This document shows positions 35,350 to 44,648 of a DNA stretch of 64,000 nucleotides, piece by piece. Numbering within the stretch: the stretch's first letter is position 1; every line of letters starts with the position of its first letter. The translations under genes were made by a program, and so were the position numbers. The notes below the pieces were generated by a model. The model had not been told where the DNA came from, ran no database searches, and saw only the letters and a list, made by a program, of their open reading frames with translations. The DNA comes from Paenibacillus sp. BJ-4 (GTDB lineage Bacteria; Bacillota; Bacilli; Paenibacillales; Paenibacillaceae), in NCBI RefSeq assembly GCF_020404765.1, contig NZ_JAIVEM010000038.1, positions 1-64,000 of the forward strand, given 5' to 3'.

Positions 35350-37239
35350 ATGGGTGATACACAGAGCGCGGTCGATGAGGGGTTAAGGAAGCTGAGGGAC
35401 TTTTTCATGCGACGTCAGCATCAAGACGGATCATGGCATTTTTGCTTTGAGAACGGGGTGACGATAGATGCTTATGTCATGATCCTCTTTAGGATATTGG
35501 ATATACAGAATGAAGAGCTGATCCGGTGCCTTCATGATCGCATTCTTGCGGAGCAGCAGCCGGAAGGCTGTTGGCGTTGGTATCGGGACGAGCAAGAAGG
35601 TAATTTATCCGCTTCCATTGCTGCCTATTATGCCCTGCTCTATTCCGGGTACAGTGAACCGACGGACGAGTCGATGGAACGGGCCAGACGTTACATTCAA
35701 TCGCAAGGTGGACCGGGGAAATCCACCAGCATTCTGACAAAGGCAATTCTCGCTGCAACCGGGCAGCGCAAATGGCCTGCATCGATCTCTTTCATACCGC
35801 TGGAGATCATTCTTTTTCCTGCCTATATGCCAATCAATCTGTATGAATTCTCAGGTTATTCCCGCATCCATCTGATCCCAATGCTGATTATGGCGGATCG
35901 GAATTTCTCTATATCAACGGATAAGGCTCCCATTGTATCCGATCTGTTCGATTCACGCTATCATGACGAAGAGCCGCAATCCCAGGAGCATCGGGAGATT
36001 GCGGAAAGCATACGTGTCGGTCTCAGCAGACTTCTAGGAACTCCCCGTTATATCCATGAAGCAGCTCTAAACAAGGCGGAGCAGTTCATGCTGAATCGCA
36101 TCGAATCGGATGGCACCCTCTATAGTTATGCGAGTAGCACCATACTTATGGTTTTTGCCCTGCTTGCACTGGGCTATGATAAACGGCATCCGCTTATTTT
36201 AAAGGCCGTTCAAGGGTTGACAAAAATGCAGTACCGCTTTGACGGTAAAGCTACCATTCAGAATTCGCCCTCAACGATCTGGGATACGGCCTTGATCTCC
36301 TATGCGCTGCAAGAGTCCGGCATCGCTGGGGATCAAGAGACCGTGCAACGGTCGACAGCCTATCTCTTATCCAGACAACAGGACAAAGCGGCGGACTGGA
36401 GTGTTCATAATCCGGATACGGTTCCTGGCGGCTGGGGATTCTCTGAGACCAATACCTTAAATCCCGATGTAGACGACACAACAGCCGCTTTAAGAGCGAT
36501 TCACAGCCTGTCCCGTACAGATCCTAAATATCGTGACTCATCCAATCGGGGACTAAACTGGGTTATGTCCATGCAAAATAAAGACGGCGGTTGGCCCGCA
36601 TTCGAAAAAAACACCAATAAGAAAATGCTAACATGGCTGGCCATAGACGGTGCCAAGTCCGCCGCCATCGACCCTTCGGGGGCCGACCTTACTGGACGCA
36701 CATTGGAATACCTCGGAAATTGTTGTGGACTCGACACGAGGTACGATTTTATCAAACGAGGGGTCAACTGGCTGATCTCTCATCAGGAGAAGGACGGATC
36801 ATGGTATGGAAGATGGGGGATTTGTTACATTTATGGTACTTGGGCGGCACTGACTGGTTTAGAGGCTGCCGGGCTCCCGACGGACCATGCTGCGATTCAA
36901 AAAGGAGCGAAATGGCTCTTGCAGATTCAGAATTCGGATGGGGGCTGGGGTGAATCCTGCACCAGCGACCGGGTGATGCAATACATGCCCTTAGGGGAAA
37001 GCACGCCATCCCAAACTGCGTGGGCACTCGATGCACTCATCGCGGTCCAGCCGCAGCCGTTTGCTGCCGTAAATAGAGGAATATCCAAGTTGATGGAATT
37101 GCTGCAAAATGACGATTTGCCGACCGCATATCCCATGGGCGCCGGGCTTCCGGGTAACTTTTATTCTCATTATCATAGTTACCGGTACATCTGGCCGCTT
37201 TTGACTCTAAGCCATTATAAGAATAAATACGGGGGATAA
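35350..37239 (+). CDS. sqhC: squalene-hopene cyclase family enzyme (sporulenol synthase type)
   Basis: The 629-residue class II terpene cyclase contains the protonating D-x-D-D motif in NPDVDDTTAALRAI and several QW repeats (QHQDGSWHF, QQPEGCWRW, MQNKDGGWPAFE, HQEKDGSWYGRWG, IQNSDGGWGE). Segments such as GTLYSYASST, WDTALISYALQE, ADWSVHNPDTVPGGWGF and GICYIYGTWAALTGLEAAG closely resemble Bacillus subtilis SqhC. That enzyme cyclises tetraprenyl-beta-curcumene to sporulenol, and its 632-residue length matches. The ATG at 35350 follows ACGGAGG; the longer frame from TTG 35248 has no ribosome site. No synthase for the C35 precursor is present here, so it must be encoded elsewhere. Squalene to hopene is the alternative reaction. 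Confidence 0.88.
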   Translation: MGDTQSAVDEGLRKLRDFFMRRQHQDGSWHFCFENGVTIDAYVMILFRILDIQNEELIRCLHDRILAEQQPEGCWRWYRDEQEGNLSASIAAYYALLYSGYSEPTDESMERARRYIQSQGGPGKSTSILTKAILAATGQRKWPASISFIPLEIILFPAYMPINLYEFSGYSRIHLIPMLIMADRNFSISTDKAPIVSDLFDSRYHDEEPQSQEHREIAESIRVGLSRLLGTPRYIHEAALNKAEQFMLNRIESDGTLYSYASSTILMVFALLALGYDKRHPLILKAVQGLTKMQYRFDGKATIQNSPSTIWDTALISYALQESGIAGDQETVQRSTAYLLSRQQDKAADWSVHNPDTVPGGWGFSETNTLNPDVDDTTAALRAIHSLSRTDPKYRDSSNRGLNWVMSMQNKDGGWPAFEKNTNKKMLTWLAIDGAKSAAIDPSGADLTGRTLEYLGNCCGLDTRYDFIKRGVNWLISHQEKDGSWYGRWGICYIYGTWAALTGLEAAGLPTDHAAIQKGAKWLLQIQNSDGGWGESCTSDRVMQYMPLGESTPSQTAWALDALIAVQPQPFAAVNRGISKLMELLQNDDLPTAYPMGAGLPGNFYSHYHSYRYIWPLLTLSHYKNKYGG

Positions 37240-37261
37240 AGAGCCGCGCTGCATCCATGAG

Positions 37262-37414
37262 GCAGGAGTGGTGTTAGGGCTTAGCTCGTAAAGGATGGGC
37301 TTTGATCGTGTGGGCTAACCTCCTGTGGAGGTTCAAATCCTCTCTACCGTATCGTCTTAAGAATGAACGAGCTCTTGAATTTCATCCTGAGGAGATTCAG
37401 GAGCTTTTTGTATA
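37262..37414 (+). pseudogene. degraded tRNA-Leu copy with duplicated terminator
   Basis: From 37307 the sequence repeats the tRNA-Leu variable arm, T-arm and acceptor 3' strand (GTGTGGGCTAACC, GTGGAGGTTCAAATCCTC) and then the downstream AAGAATGAACGAGCTCTTGA terminator. Upstream (37262-37306) only scattered similarity to the 5' half remains, and the acceptor and anticodon stems cannot form. It is the right-hand end of the island. Confidence 0.75.
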
Positions 37415-37548
37415 CATGCAAAATCCTTTTTTCGCTGCACATAAACAGTATACAGAGCGTGTTGCGGGTGAATTGTGGAGCGACTTCGGATGGCTAGATA
37501 TGATAAAATTAACACAATTATGATGAAGCTATTGGAGGTTGGAGATAG

Positions 37549-38061
37549 ATGGAGAAAGCTACTTTTGCAGGTGGATGCTTTTGGTGTATGGTGACTCCTT
37601 TTGAGGAGCTGCCTGGCATTCATGGTATTGTCTCAGGCTATACTGGAGGGACGGTTCCCGATCCGACCTACGAACAGGTTAAAACAGGAACCACAGGTCA
37701 CTACGAGGTGGTACAGATTACGTTTGAGCCTGAACGATTTCCATATGAAAAGCTGCTGGAATTGTATTGGCCGCAAACAGATCCTACCGATGGGGAAGGT
37801 CAATTTCAGGATCGGGGTACACAATATAAGCCTGCTATTTTTTATCATACGGAGCAGCAACGGGAGCTTGCGCAACAGTCAAAGGAGCAGCTGGTACAGA
37901 GTGGACGTTTTGATAAGCCCATCGTAACGGAAATCCTTCCGGCTTCAGTTTTTTATCCGGCTGAGGAGTATCATCAGGATTACCACAAGAAAAATGTGAA
38001 GCACTATAAGGACGATCGCGCCCAATCAGGTCGTGATGAATTTATCAACAAGAACTGGTAA
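37549..38061 (+). CDS. msrA: peptide-methionine (S)-S-oxide reductase
   Basis: The 170-residue enzyme has the MsrA active site near its start ([18 protein letters not shown], catalytic Cys10), [20 protein letters not shown], and the C-terminal YHQDYHKKN substrate-contact segment. It repairs methionine-S-sulfoxide in proteins. No MsrB domain is fused. GGAGG precedes the ATG. It lies just outside the island. Confidence 0.95.
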   Translation: MEKATFAGGCFWCMVTPFEELPGIHGIVSGYTGGTVPDPTYEQVKTGTTGHYEVVQITFEPERFPYEKLLELYWPQTDPTDGEGQFQDRGTQYKPAIFYHTEQQRELAQQSKEQLVQSGRFDKPIVTEILPASVFYPAEEYHQDYHKKNVKHYKDDRAQSGRDEFINKNW

Positions 38062-38091
38062 ACGATTTAAATATACGTTTTTACGATTCTG

Positions 38092-38123
38092 AGGCAGACC
38101 GAAATGAATCCATGGGTCTGCCT
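38092..38123 (+). terminator. hairpin after msrA
   Basis: AGGCAGACC and GGGTCTGCCT arms; the following sequence (TATACAT) is only weakly T-rich. Confidence 0.55.
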
Positions 38124-38207
38124 TATACATATTTAGACGAGGTTACTCACACAATGAAGGGACAGAGAAGGAGGCTGACCTGCAAGAGTAAACGACGGAA
38201 GCTGCAC

Positions 38208-39136
38208 ATGAGAAATATCATAAAAAAGGCCATACAGTCATTTCGTAATCGGAACGAGTCCACGTATGCGCCTATTTATCGACCAAGCTCTAAAATACAA
38301 AGAACCGTTATAATCTGTATTTCGATCTGTCTCATGTTTATGATGTGCGGAAATGCTTGGAGCATGGGAACTGATATCGCAAAAGCATCAGACAAGCAGG
38401 GGCAGCAGCAAAAGATGGTTGCCGTCATTATCGACGATCTGGGAAACAACATGAAAGGAACGGAGCAGATTTTACAATTACCTGTTAAAGTTACGGTGGC
38501 TGTGATGCCTTTCCTGCCTACAACCAAACAGGATGCCACAGAAGCGCATAAACCCGGTCACGATGTCATCGTTCATCTTCCCATGGAGCCAAAGCAGGGA
38601 AAGCCGCAATGGCTTGGACCCGGAGCGATCAAGGCAATATGACGGATGACGAAGTACGCGCCAAGGTGACAGCAGCCATTAAGGATGTTCCTTATGCGAT
38701 AGGGATGAACAACCACATGGGCTCCAAAGTCACTTCAGACAAGCGAATTATGTCCATTGTTCTTGATGTTTGCAAGGAGCATGGACTATTTTTTGTCGAT
38801 AGTCGTACAAATTATTGGTCAGTGGTACCTGAACTTGCCGCTCAAAAGGGTATGCCGCCAGTACGCAATGATATTTTTCTGGACGATGCTCATACGCTCG
38901 CCCATGTGAATCGGCAAATTACGAAGGTGATTGAATGGCTGGACAAGAACGAGACTTGTGTAACGATTGGACATGTCGGCGTGTCTGGGATGTACACGTC
39001 CTCAGCTCTACGAGCGTCGGTTCCTACACTAAAAGATCATGCCAAGTTTGTGGGCGTTGGCGATCTGGTGCGTTCTGTATGGGGATGGAAGGGGAATCCA
39101 GCGACCAACACTACCATACCGTCAGATGCGCAATAA
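38208..39136 (+). pseudogene. divergent polysaccharide deacetylase (YibQ/DUF610 type), frameshifted
   Basis: The N-terminal part has a basic start and a membrane helix (IQRTVIICISICLMFMMCG) and then VAVIIDDLGNNMKGTEQILQ and DVIVHLPMEPKQGKPQWLGP. It ends at a TGA at 38640 after GAIKAI. In the next frame the protein continues as NMTDDEVRAKVTAAIKDVPY, AIGMNNHMGSKVTSD and FFVDSRTNYWSVVPELAAQK to 39136. A single-base loss near 38620-38640 joins the halves into one normal-length divergent polysaccharide deacetylase (PF04748). It could be a real inactivation or a sequence error. The start could also be ATG 38154. Confidence 0.82.
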
Positions 39137-39872
39137 TGCCTTCGGCTATAGCCTCGGCAATGTCTTTCTGTCCACGATCCGCTGAAAGCATTGCTCTGTC
39201 TTGTCCATTACTGATAAATCCCGTTTCCACAATGACGGCGGGATGCTGGATTTTATTCAGAAGATAAAAGGGTTTTCCGTATACTGTTTGTCTGTTCATG
39301 CAAAATAAGCGGTTTAATGAATGCTGAATCCGCTCAGCCAGCAGATAGCTATTGCCTTCATCCTGATACAAAACAATAGGCCCCCGTTTTTCATTACGCT
39401 TACTCCAATTTACATGCAGGCTTACGACTAGGTCAGTGGGTAACTGTTCGGTAAGGCTTTTGCGCTGCGCAAGGTCTTTTAGGTGCCTTGATTTGGAGTT
39501 AAGCCAACGGTTATCGTCACTCAAGGCGTAATCCTTGTCCCGATTCAGGACAGCAGGATAGCCTTTCGAGCGCAAAAGCAGGTACAATTTTTGACCGATG
39601 GCAAGGTTGATGTCTTTTTCCAAAAGGTTTTTGTGACTTGTTCCGCCATCCACACCGCCATGGCCGACATCTATCAGGACAACAGGCTTGGCAAACGCAT
39701 GATGAGGTGAATATGCGCTGGATTGACTATCTGTGGTCTTGTTCAGTTCAGTGCTTTTTTCACTGGGCTGAGTAGCTGCATCAACAAAGGACGCAAATAC
39801 AGAACTGCAAAGGATGCATAAACTCACCCCAAGCCCTGTCAGCCATAGCTTGTTCCATTTCTTATTTTGCAC
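39111..39872 (-). CDS. N-acetylmuramoyl-L-alanine amidase (Amidase_3, CwlD-like)
   Basis: The 253-residue secreted protein has a signal peptide (LWLTGLGVSLCILCSSVFAS) and an Amidase_3 domain from about residue 63: VVLIDVGHGGVDGG (zinc His), EKDINLAIGQKLYLLLRSKG (zinc Glu), LVVSLHVNWS and VIVETGFISN (catalytic Glu). It cleaves the amide bond between muramic acid and the stem peptide. The size resembles the germination amidase CwlD, but a role in spores is only inferred. The GTG start follows GGAGGA. It overlaps the convergent deacetylase by 26 bases. Confidence 0.88.
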   Translation of the reverse strand: MQNKKWNKLWLTGLGVSLCILCSSVFASFVDAATQPSEKSTELNKTTDSQSSAYSPHHAFAKPVVLIDVGHGGVDGGTSHKNLLEKDINLAIGQKLYLLLRSKGYPAVLNRDKDYALSDDNRWLNSKSRHLKDLAQRKSLTEQLPTDLVVSLHVNWSKRNEKRGPIVLYQDEGNSYLLAERIQHSLNRLFCMNRQTVYGKPFYLLNKIQHPAVIVETGFISNGQDRAMLSADRGQKDIAEAIAEGIIAHLTVW

Positions 39873-40121
39873 GTTCTATTCCTCCAGTAGACGGATTGAT
39901 TGCAGCGTAGCTGCCACCAAATAAATCATTAGCTTTCGGGAAAGATTATGTTGAAGATAGTATGTTCCATTTAAGGGAAACCATGTATAGTTATTCCCGT
40001 AGGGATTAGACTTTTTGAAAAATGAGCAAGCTAGGTTTATCTGCACCTCATGCGCAAATCAGGTATCTCCAAGTAGCTTGAATGGAAATGCTAAGGAGCA
40101 GATTGAAGGAGGTTGCTAAGC

Positions 40122-40313
40122 ATGGCGAAGAGTGACGAGTTAGTGACATATATTACGCAGCGGATTGTTCGGTATATTGAAACACCGCGTGATGTACGAC
40201 GCAGCCAAAAACAGACCAAAGAGCCGTGGATGAACAAATGGTTCGGCATGCTGCCGCTTGCTCTTAAAATGTGGATAAAATCCGTACGCATAAGACGAAG
40301 GGAGCGACATTGA
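40122..40313 (+). CDS. yqzE: YqzE-family protein
   Basis: The 63-residue basic protein MAKSDELVTYITQRIVRYIE continues with KEPWMNKWFGMLPLALKMWI, matching the YqzE family (T-x-x-x-V-x-Y-[IM] and HWFG[LM]-[IL]-P-x-ALKM pattern). In Bacillus subtilis yqzE lies next to the comG operon; comG genes are not in this window. The function is unknown. AAGGAGGTTGC precedes the ATG. Confidence 0.87.
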   Translation: MAKSDELVTYITQRIVRYIETPRDVRRSQKQTKEPWMNKWFGMLPLALKMWIKSVRIRRRERH

Positions 40314-40320
40314 ACCTGCA

Positions 40321-40367
40321 AAAGAGACCGCAAGAGGCATAGGGTATGCCGTTTGAGGTCTCTTTTT
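40321..40367. terminator. bidirectional terminator after yqzE
   Basis: AAAGAGACC and GGTCTCTTTTT outer arms with an inner GGCATA/TATGCC stem. Confidence 0.83.
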
Positions 40368-40409
40368 ATGTTGCAGAGATCATATGGGATGACTTCGCAA
40401 TTGTAATAG

Positions 40410-41447
40410 CTATGAGTCCAAACGATAAAATTCACCAGCTGGCAACAACTGTTTTAGTGGTACAAATCGGGAGAGGCCATTGTGCTGGGTTAGCGCATAT
40501 AAAATTGGATGTGACGGATCATCTGGGGATATCCAGGATTGATATCCGTTAATGGATAAGGGCCCACCAAAAGCAAAGTTAATACTTGTGGCAGAAAAGA
40601 TAATACGTGGTGATGTACGCAGCGTATTTATAAATTGGTCTGCGTTAAGGATGGAAAGCTTTTGCTTGGATTGAAGCCAACCAAGATCGTCATAGGGATC
40701 AAAAGGATCAGCCGAGAAAGTAACGGATTGTGCCTGTGTTTGCAAGAAATTTACAGTTAAAGGGAGGGGATGATTGAGGAGCTTATGTTTCCAACTCCCA
40801 TCGGCTACTTCTTCCGGCAATGGATCGCCGGTAACGGCATCAATACATAATTCGCTGCCTGTGGAGGAACGTACCAGCCAGTAGGCTAATAGCGGTTCCT
40901 CATACATGGGTGTGATTTGCAGCTTGTCGCTAGATGAAAGTTCGGTCTCTGTGAGTGACTTGAGGGATTGGCGAAGTACATCCATACTGTACGGCCCGCC
41001 TGGACCGTTCCCGTATTCATTAAGTTGATAAACGCCATTAGTGTCTGTTCCGATAATCAGGTAGCCAATGAATTCTCCGGCACGGTTCACTTGAACAAGC
41101 CAACTATGGGTTCCAGGTCCAAGTGGATGGTAGCTAAGCTCGGCGTCTTTCCACTGGGAAAAAGGAGGCTGCGACGATAGGGATTGTATCGTGTCGTCCG
41201 CAGACCGTTTTACGTCCGAAGGCACACCTTGCTCTTGAATAGGGGGATTTGCGGAAGCATCACCCGCAGATTCCTTCAATGGGGAATCCAAAGAAATTGA
41301 TTTGTAGAGGAACTTTGAGCTAACATGGTTACCCTGAGCGGCTGAGGAAGCCGCATGGATAGAAGCGAACGGACAGATTGCGGACAGGCCGATCAGAACA
41401 GCTGCGATCATGCCCACGCTATAGTGCCCGGAATGATTTTTCTTCAA
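40410..41447 (-). CDS. secreted protein of unknown function
   Basis: The 345-residue protein has a clear signal peptide (MKKNHSGHYSVGMIAAVLIG followed by LSAICPFASIHAASS). The mature part includes HSWLVQVNRAGEFIGYLIIG and ELCIDAVTGDPLPEE, with a strand-rich look vaguely like PepSY-type secreted proteins, but no family was recognised. The start is TTG behind AGAAAGGTGG. It sits between yqzE and yqhG, where Bacillus subtilis has (as I recall) sinI-sinR, tasA-sipW-tapA and yqzG. Confidence 0.75.
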   Translation of the reverse strand: MKKNHSGHYSVGMIAAVLIGLSAICPFASIHAASSAAQGNHVSSKFLYKSISLDSPLKESAGDASANPPIQEQGVPSDVKRSADDTIQSLSSQPPFSQWKDAELSYHPLGPGTHSWLVQVNRAGEFIGYLIIGTDTNGVYQLNEYGNGPGGPYSMDVLRQSLKSLTETELSSSDKLQITPMYEEPLLAYWLVRSSTGSELCIDAVTGDPLPEEVADGSWKHKLLNHPLPLTVNFLQTQAQSVTFSADPFDPYDDLGWLQSKQKLSILNADQFINTLRTSPRIIFSATSINFAFGGPLSINGYQSWISPDDPSHPILYALTQHNGLSRFVPLKQLLPAGEFYRLDS

Positions 41448-41704
41448 TGAAATCCACCTTTCTGCCGGCTGTCTTGTCCGGCGTAGGCATTCTTTTTATC
41501 CAGCATACAGCTTGTCCGGTGAAAAGACTGCTGCACCTTGTCGGCGCAAAGGTTCTGACCGTGTTCGCTTTTTGCTGTCGATAAATAGGGGCAGGCTCAG
41601 CGAGTCTTGTCGTTCCCGTAGCGGAAATCGTTCCAGTCTGAGGCACGATGTTACAAGCTGGCGATACTTCTGTAAATAGCCTGCGAAGGAACGAGAGATA
41701 TCGG

Positions 41705-42667
41705 TTACCGCAGGTGAAATATGCCGCAGTTAATGGCGGATACGAGTACCTTGGGCTCATATTGCCATACCATTTCATTACGACGGGCTTGATGTTGCTC
41801 CACTATGGCTTCTTTTTTGTTCTCTTCCTCTTTATCCTGATCTTTCTGCTCCTTGGTTAGGTCTTCGTAGTAGTGGTCAATGACCTCCAATTCCTCCCGC
41901 AACCGTTCCTTTGCTTGCTCAGCCCAACTATAATCCTGCTGCCGGAGCAGGTCAGTGAGGTAGCTTTCAAGCGAATTGGAAGCCTCCGAGACCGTTAGCT
42001 TGGCAGGCTGTACATGCATATTCCCCGCCAACAGTGGACTTAGTTGACGGGCTTCAATCATATCGCCAAAGTCGGATATGATTTTGCCGCTCTTGAGTGA
42101 AATACCCAGCCAATGAAGCTCCTCTCGCTTTAAATCACAGGCAAATTCAACCTTATAGCAGACGCCGAGCCAGGCTTCATAAACTACGGGAGAACGGACA
42201 GTCAGCTGACGGGCATCAGGCTGCTCAAACAAATAAACATATTTCCCCCCGTCCCGTGCAGCTTCAAAAATTTGATGCAGACGTCGGCTTCCATAATGAA
42301 GCTCCTCTTGCAAAATACGTCCGGGGCCGAGCTGCGGTAACGCTGGAACATGGCCGAAGTAGCGGCCCATTACCTGATCCTGAGCGGGATTACCGGCTGC
42401 TGGAGCTGGCGGCGCCTGACGGGACAAGCGTTCCTGTTCCGTGCGGTAGGCTTCTCCATCAAAAATGAACGTGAATGACATCGTTTGTGCTGGAACGCCA
42501 GTACGCTCTACATATCCCCAATAGTAAGGGCGGTTGGTTAAGGCTTTATCCGCTTCGGGAGAAAGCTTGACGGTTACATGGTTGGGCGACCTTTCGATAA
42601 CGCTACATCCGGTAGCCTCCAAATAGGTGAGGACAAAACGCTGAACTTGCTGCGAATTCATGCTCAA
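41705..42667 (-). CDS. yqhG: YqhG-family protein
   Basis: The 320-residue cytoplasmic protein starts MSMNSQQVQRFVLTYLEATG and contains SPNHVTVKLSPEADKALTNR and PYYWGYVERTG, typical of the Bacillales YqhG family of unknown function. A charged coiled region (about 265-300) is near the end. The TTG start lies eight bases after AGGAGGT and one base after the yqhH stop, so it is translationally coupled to yqhH. Confidence 0.88.
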   Translation of the reverse strand: MSMNSQQVQRFVLTYLEATGCSVIERSPNHVTVKLSPEADKALTNRPYYWGYVERTGVPAQTMSFTFIFDGEAYRTEQERLSRQAPPAPAAGNPAQDQVMGRYFGHVPALPQLGPGRILQEELHYGSRRLHQIFEAARDGGKYVYLFEQPDARQLTVRSPVVYEAWLGVCYKVEFACDLKREELHWLGISLKSGKIISDFGDMIEARQLSPLLAGNMHVQPAKLTVSEASNSLESYLTDLLRQQDYSWAEQAKERLREELEVIDHYYEDLTKEQKDQDKEEENKKEAIVEQHQARRNEMVWQYEPKVLVSAINCGIFHLR

Positions 42668-42668
42668 A

Positions 42669-44513
42669 TTAGCGACCTCCTTTCACGCTGCGTCGAGCTT
42701 TGGTCACAGGAACCGTATTGCCTGACAAGTCTAGCAACTCAGCACCGCTTTGGTTTGTCCCTGTCGAATTGGAAGTGGGCGGTCTATCTGTACGCAGTTG
42801 TTCCATTTCCAGTTTAATAGAATCCAGCGAGTGGCCCAGTTCCTGCATTTTTCGGCGAATTTCATCATCATTGCTGGATTCGAGCATGATTTTGTACAGA
42901 CTTTTTTCAATCGATTCTTTTTTCTCGAACTTCTCGAGAATGACGTCTAGTCCGCCAATGACCATTTCGAACATATTAATCTTTTCATGCAGGAGGTGAA
43001 GGATATGCTCCTCAATAGTTCCGGTTGTAGACAAGTTAAAAATATGAACATCATGCTGTTGTCCAAGCCGATGCACCCGTCCGATCCGCTGCTCGACCCG
43101 CATGGGGTTCCACGGCAAATCGAAGTTAATCATATGGTGGCAAAATTGCAGGTTAATGCCTTCACCACCCGCTTCGGTAGCGATCATGACCTGAATGCGT
43201 CCTCGGAACAGATCCATCATCCAATCCTTGCGTCCCCGGTTCATGCCGCCCCGGTAAGGAACGGCAGACAGCCCACGGTCACGGAAATAGTTCAGCAAAT
43301 ATTCCTGTGTAGCCCGGTATTCGGTAAAAATGATCACTTTTTCGTTCATCTGACGGATAAGTTCGAGCGCTTTTTCGGCTTTGGAATTGGCCTTGATCGC
43401 TTTAATGTGTGCGACCAAATCCCAGACACGATCGCGTAGAGGAGAGTCCGGCGCCATTTTTTTGGATAAATTAACGAGCGTGACGAATACGGCATCCCGG
43501 CTGCTGCACACTTCCCGTTGAAGGGTAACGAGAGATAGCATACTGCTTAAATTCCCGCCATTTGCCTGATATTGCTCTTTGACAAAAGAGGTCACTCCAT
43601 CGTACAGCGCCTGCTCCTCCGGTGAAAGCTCCAAATGAATGTTGGAAACATTTCGTTTGGTGAATTGAACCGGACCTTCGCCGCGACGATTGCGGATCAT
43701 GACTTTGGATAGCTCATCCTTGAGTTGATCCTCATTTTTGGGCAGACGTTTATCCACCACGAAATTGGCTGAAAAATCGCCTTGTCTGCCCAACTGACCG
43801 GGTTTGAGCAATGTAATGAGATTGAACAACTCTGACAAATCATTTTGGACAGGAGTTGCCGTCAGGAGCAAACAGTATTTTTTACGCAGCTTCATAATGA
43901 ACTGGTAGTTGGATGTCTTTTTATTTTTCAGCTTGTGAGCTTCGTCTATAATGAGCAGATCATAATCAGTATCCAGCAGGATGCTACTGTGTGGCTCGCG
44001 CTTAGCGGTATCCATAGAGGCCACGACGACCTCGGATGACCAGGAATATGCTTTTTTTTGGGCGACAGCGGGAATGCCAAATTTGCTGTTCAGCTCACGC
44101 ACCCATTGCAGGACTAAGGAAGCGGGTACAAGAATAAGCACTTTAGAAGCCAGTCCGCGAACCAGATATTCCTTGAGAATCATTCCGGCTTCGATCGTTT
44201 TGCCCAAGCCGACTTCATCGGCAAGAATGGCCCGTCCGGACATTTGAAACAGTACCTTTCGAGCCGTATCCAGCTGATGGGGCAGTGGAGTGAGGTCTTG
44301 CAAATGCTGCAGACATTGAAGCTCATCAAAGCTCGGTACCAGCTTGGCTCTTTCCGCTTCGATTGCCAGCTGATACAGATTCCAATCTCCCCATGGCCCT
44401 CCCTTGTGCAGGCGCTGGTCCAGCTCGTCCTGCCAGCTGCGGTCAAATTGCACCGGAACAGGCAATGGCGCTTGATTTTGTGTGTGCGGGGAACTTGTTG
44501 ACTTGGCTTTCAT
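42669..44513 (-). CDS. yqhH: SNF2-type DEAD/DEAH helicase (YqhH)
   Basis: The 614-residue protein has a complete SNF2 helicase core: ILADEVGLGKTIEAGMILKE (Walker A), IIDEAHKLKN (DEAH), LLLTATPVQNDLSELFNLI, and the C-terminal RecA domain with MIATEAGGEGINLQFCHHMI and NPMRVEQRIGRVHRLGQ. It is a nucleic-acid translocase of unknown biological role, conserved beside yqhG in Bacillales. The ATG at 44513 has a strong AGGAGGGAGG site; the longer frame does not. Confidence 0.92.
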   Translation of the reverse strand: MKAKSTSSPHTQNQAPLPVPVQFDRSWQDELDQRLHKGGPWGDWNLYQLAIEAERAKLVPSFDELQCLQHLQDLTPLPHQLDTARKVLFQMSGRAILADEVGLGKTIEAGMILKEYLVRGLASKVLILVPASLVLQWVRELNSKFGIPAVAQKKAYSWSSEVVVASMDTAKREPHSSILLDTDYDLLIIDEAHKLKNKKTSNYQFIMKLRKKYCLLLTATPVQNDLSELFNLITLLKPGQLGRQGDFSANFVVDKRLPKNEDQLKDELSKVMIRNRRGEGPVQFTKRNVSNIHLELSPEEQALYDGVTSFVKEQYQANGGNLSSMLSLVTLQREVCSSRDAVFVTLVNLSKKMAPDSPLRDRVWDLVAHIKAIKANSKAEKALELIRQMNEKVIIFTEYRATQEYLLNYFRDRGLSAVPYRGGMNRGRKDWMMDLFRGRIQVMIATEAGGEGINLQFCHHMINFDLPWNPMRVEQRIGRVHRLGQQHDVHIFNLSTTGTIEEHILHLLHEKINMFEMVIGGLDVILEKFEKKESIEKSLYKIMLESSNDDEIRRKMQELGHSLDSIKLEMEQLRTDRPPTSNSTGTNQSGAELLDLSGNTVPVTKARRSVKGGR

Positions 44514-44648
44514 GATGATTCCCTCCCTCCTGGTAGTAGCACAGTTGAAGCTCTTGGCTCTGTCACATATATGACATCTATTTTGCACAGATCGTAGATG
44601 TAGTATGGACGGAAAAAGATATCTTCATAACAAGAGGGAGAAAATCCG

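Noticed and set aside
39873..40121. Possible RNA gene between the amidase gene and yqzE
   Set aside because: Only a weak CAAGCTA/TAGCTTG pairing was seen, with no clear promoter-terminator pair.
41419..41778. 119-codon minus-strand frame between yqhG and the secreted protein
   Set aside because: It overlaps both neighbours in another frame, has no ribosome site and gives an unordered, Cys/Arg-rich product typical of a chance frame.
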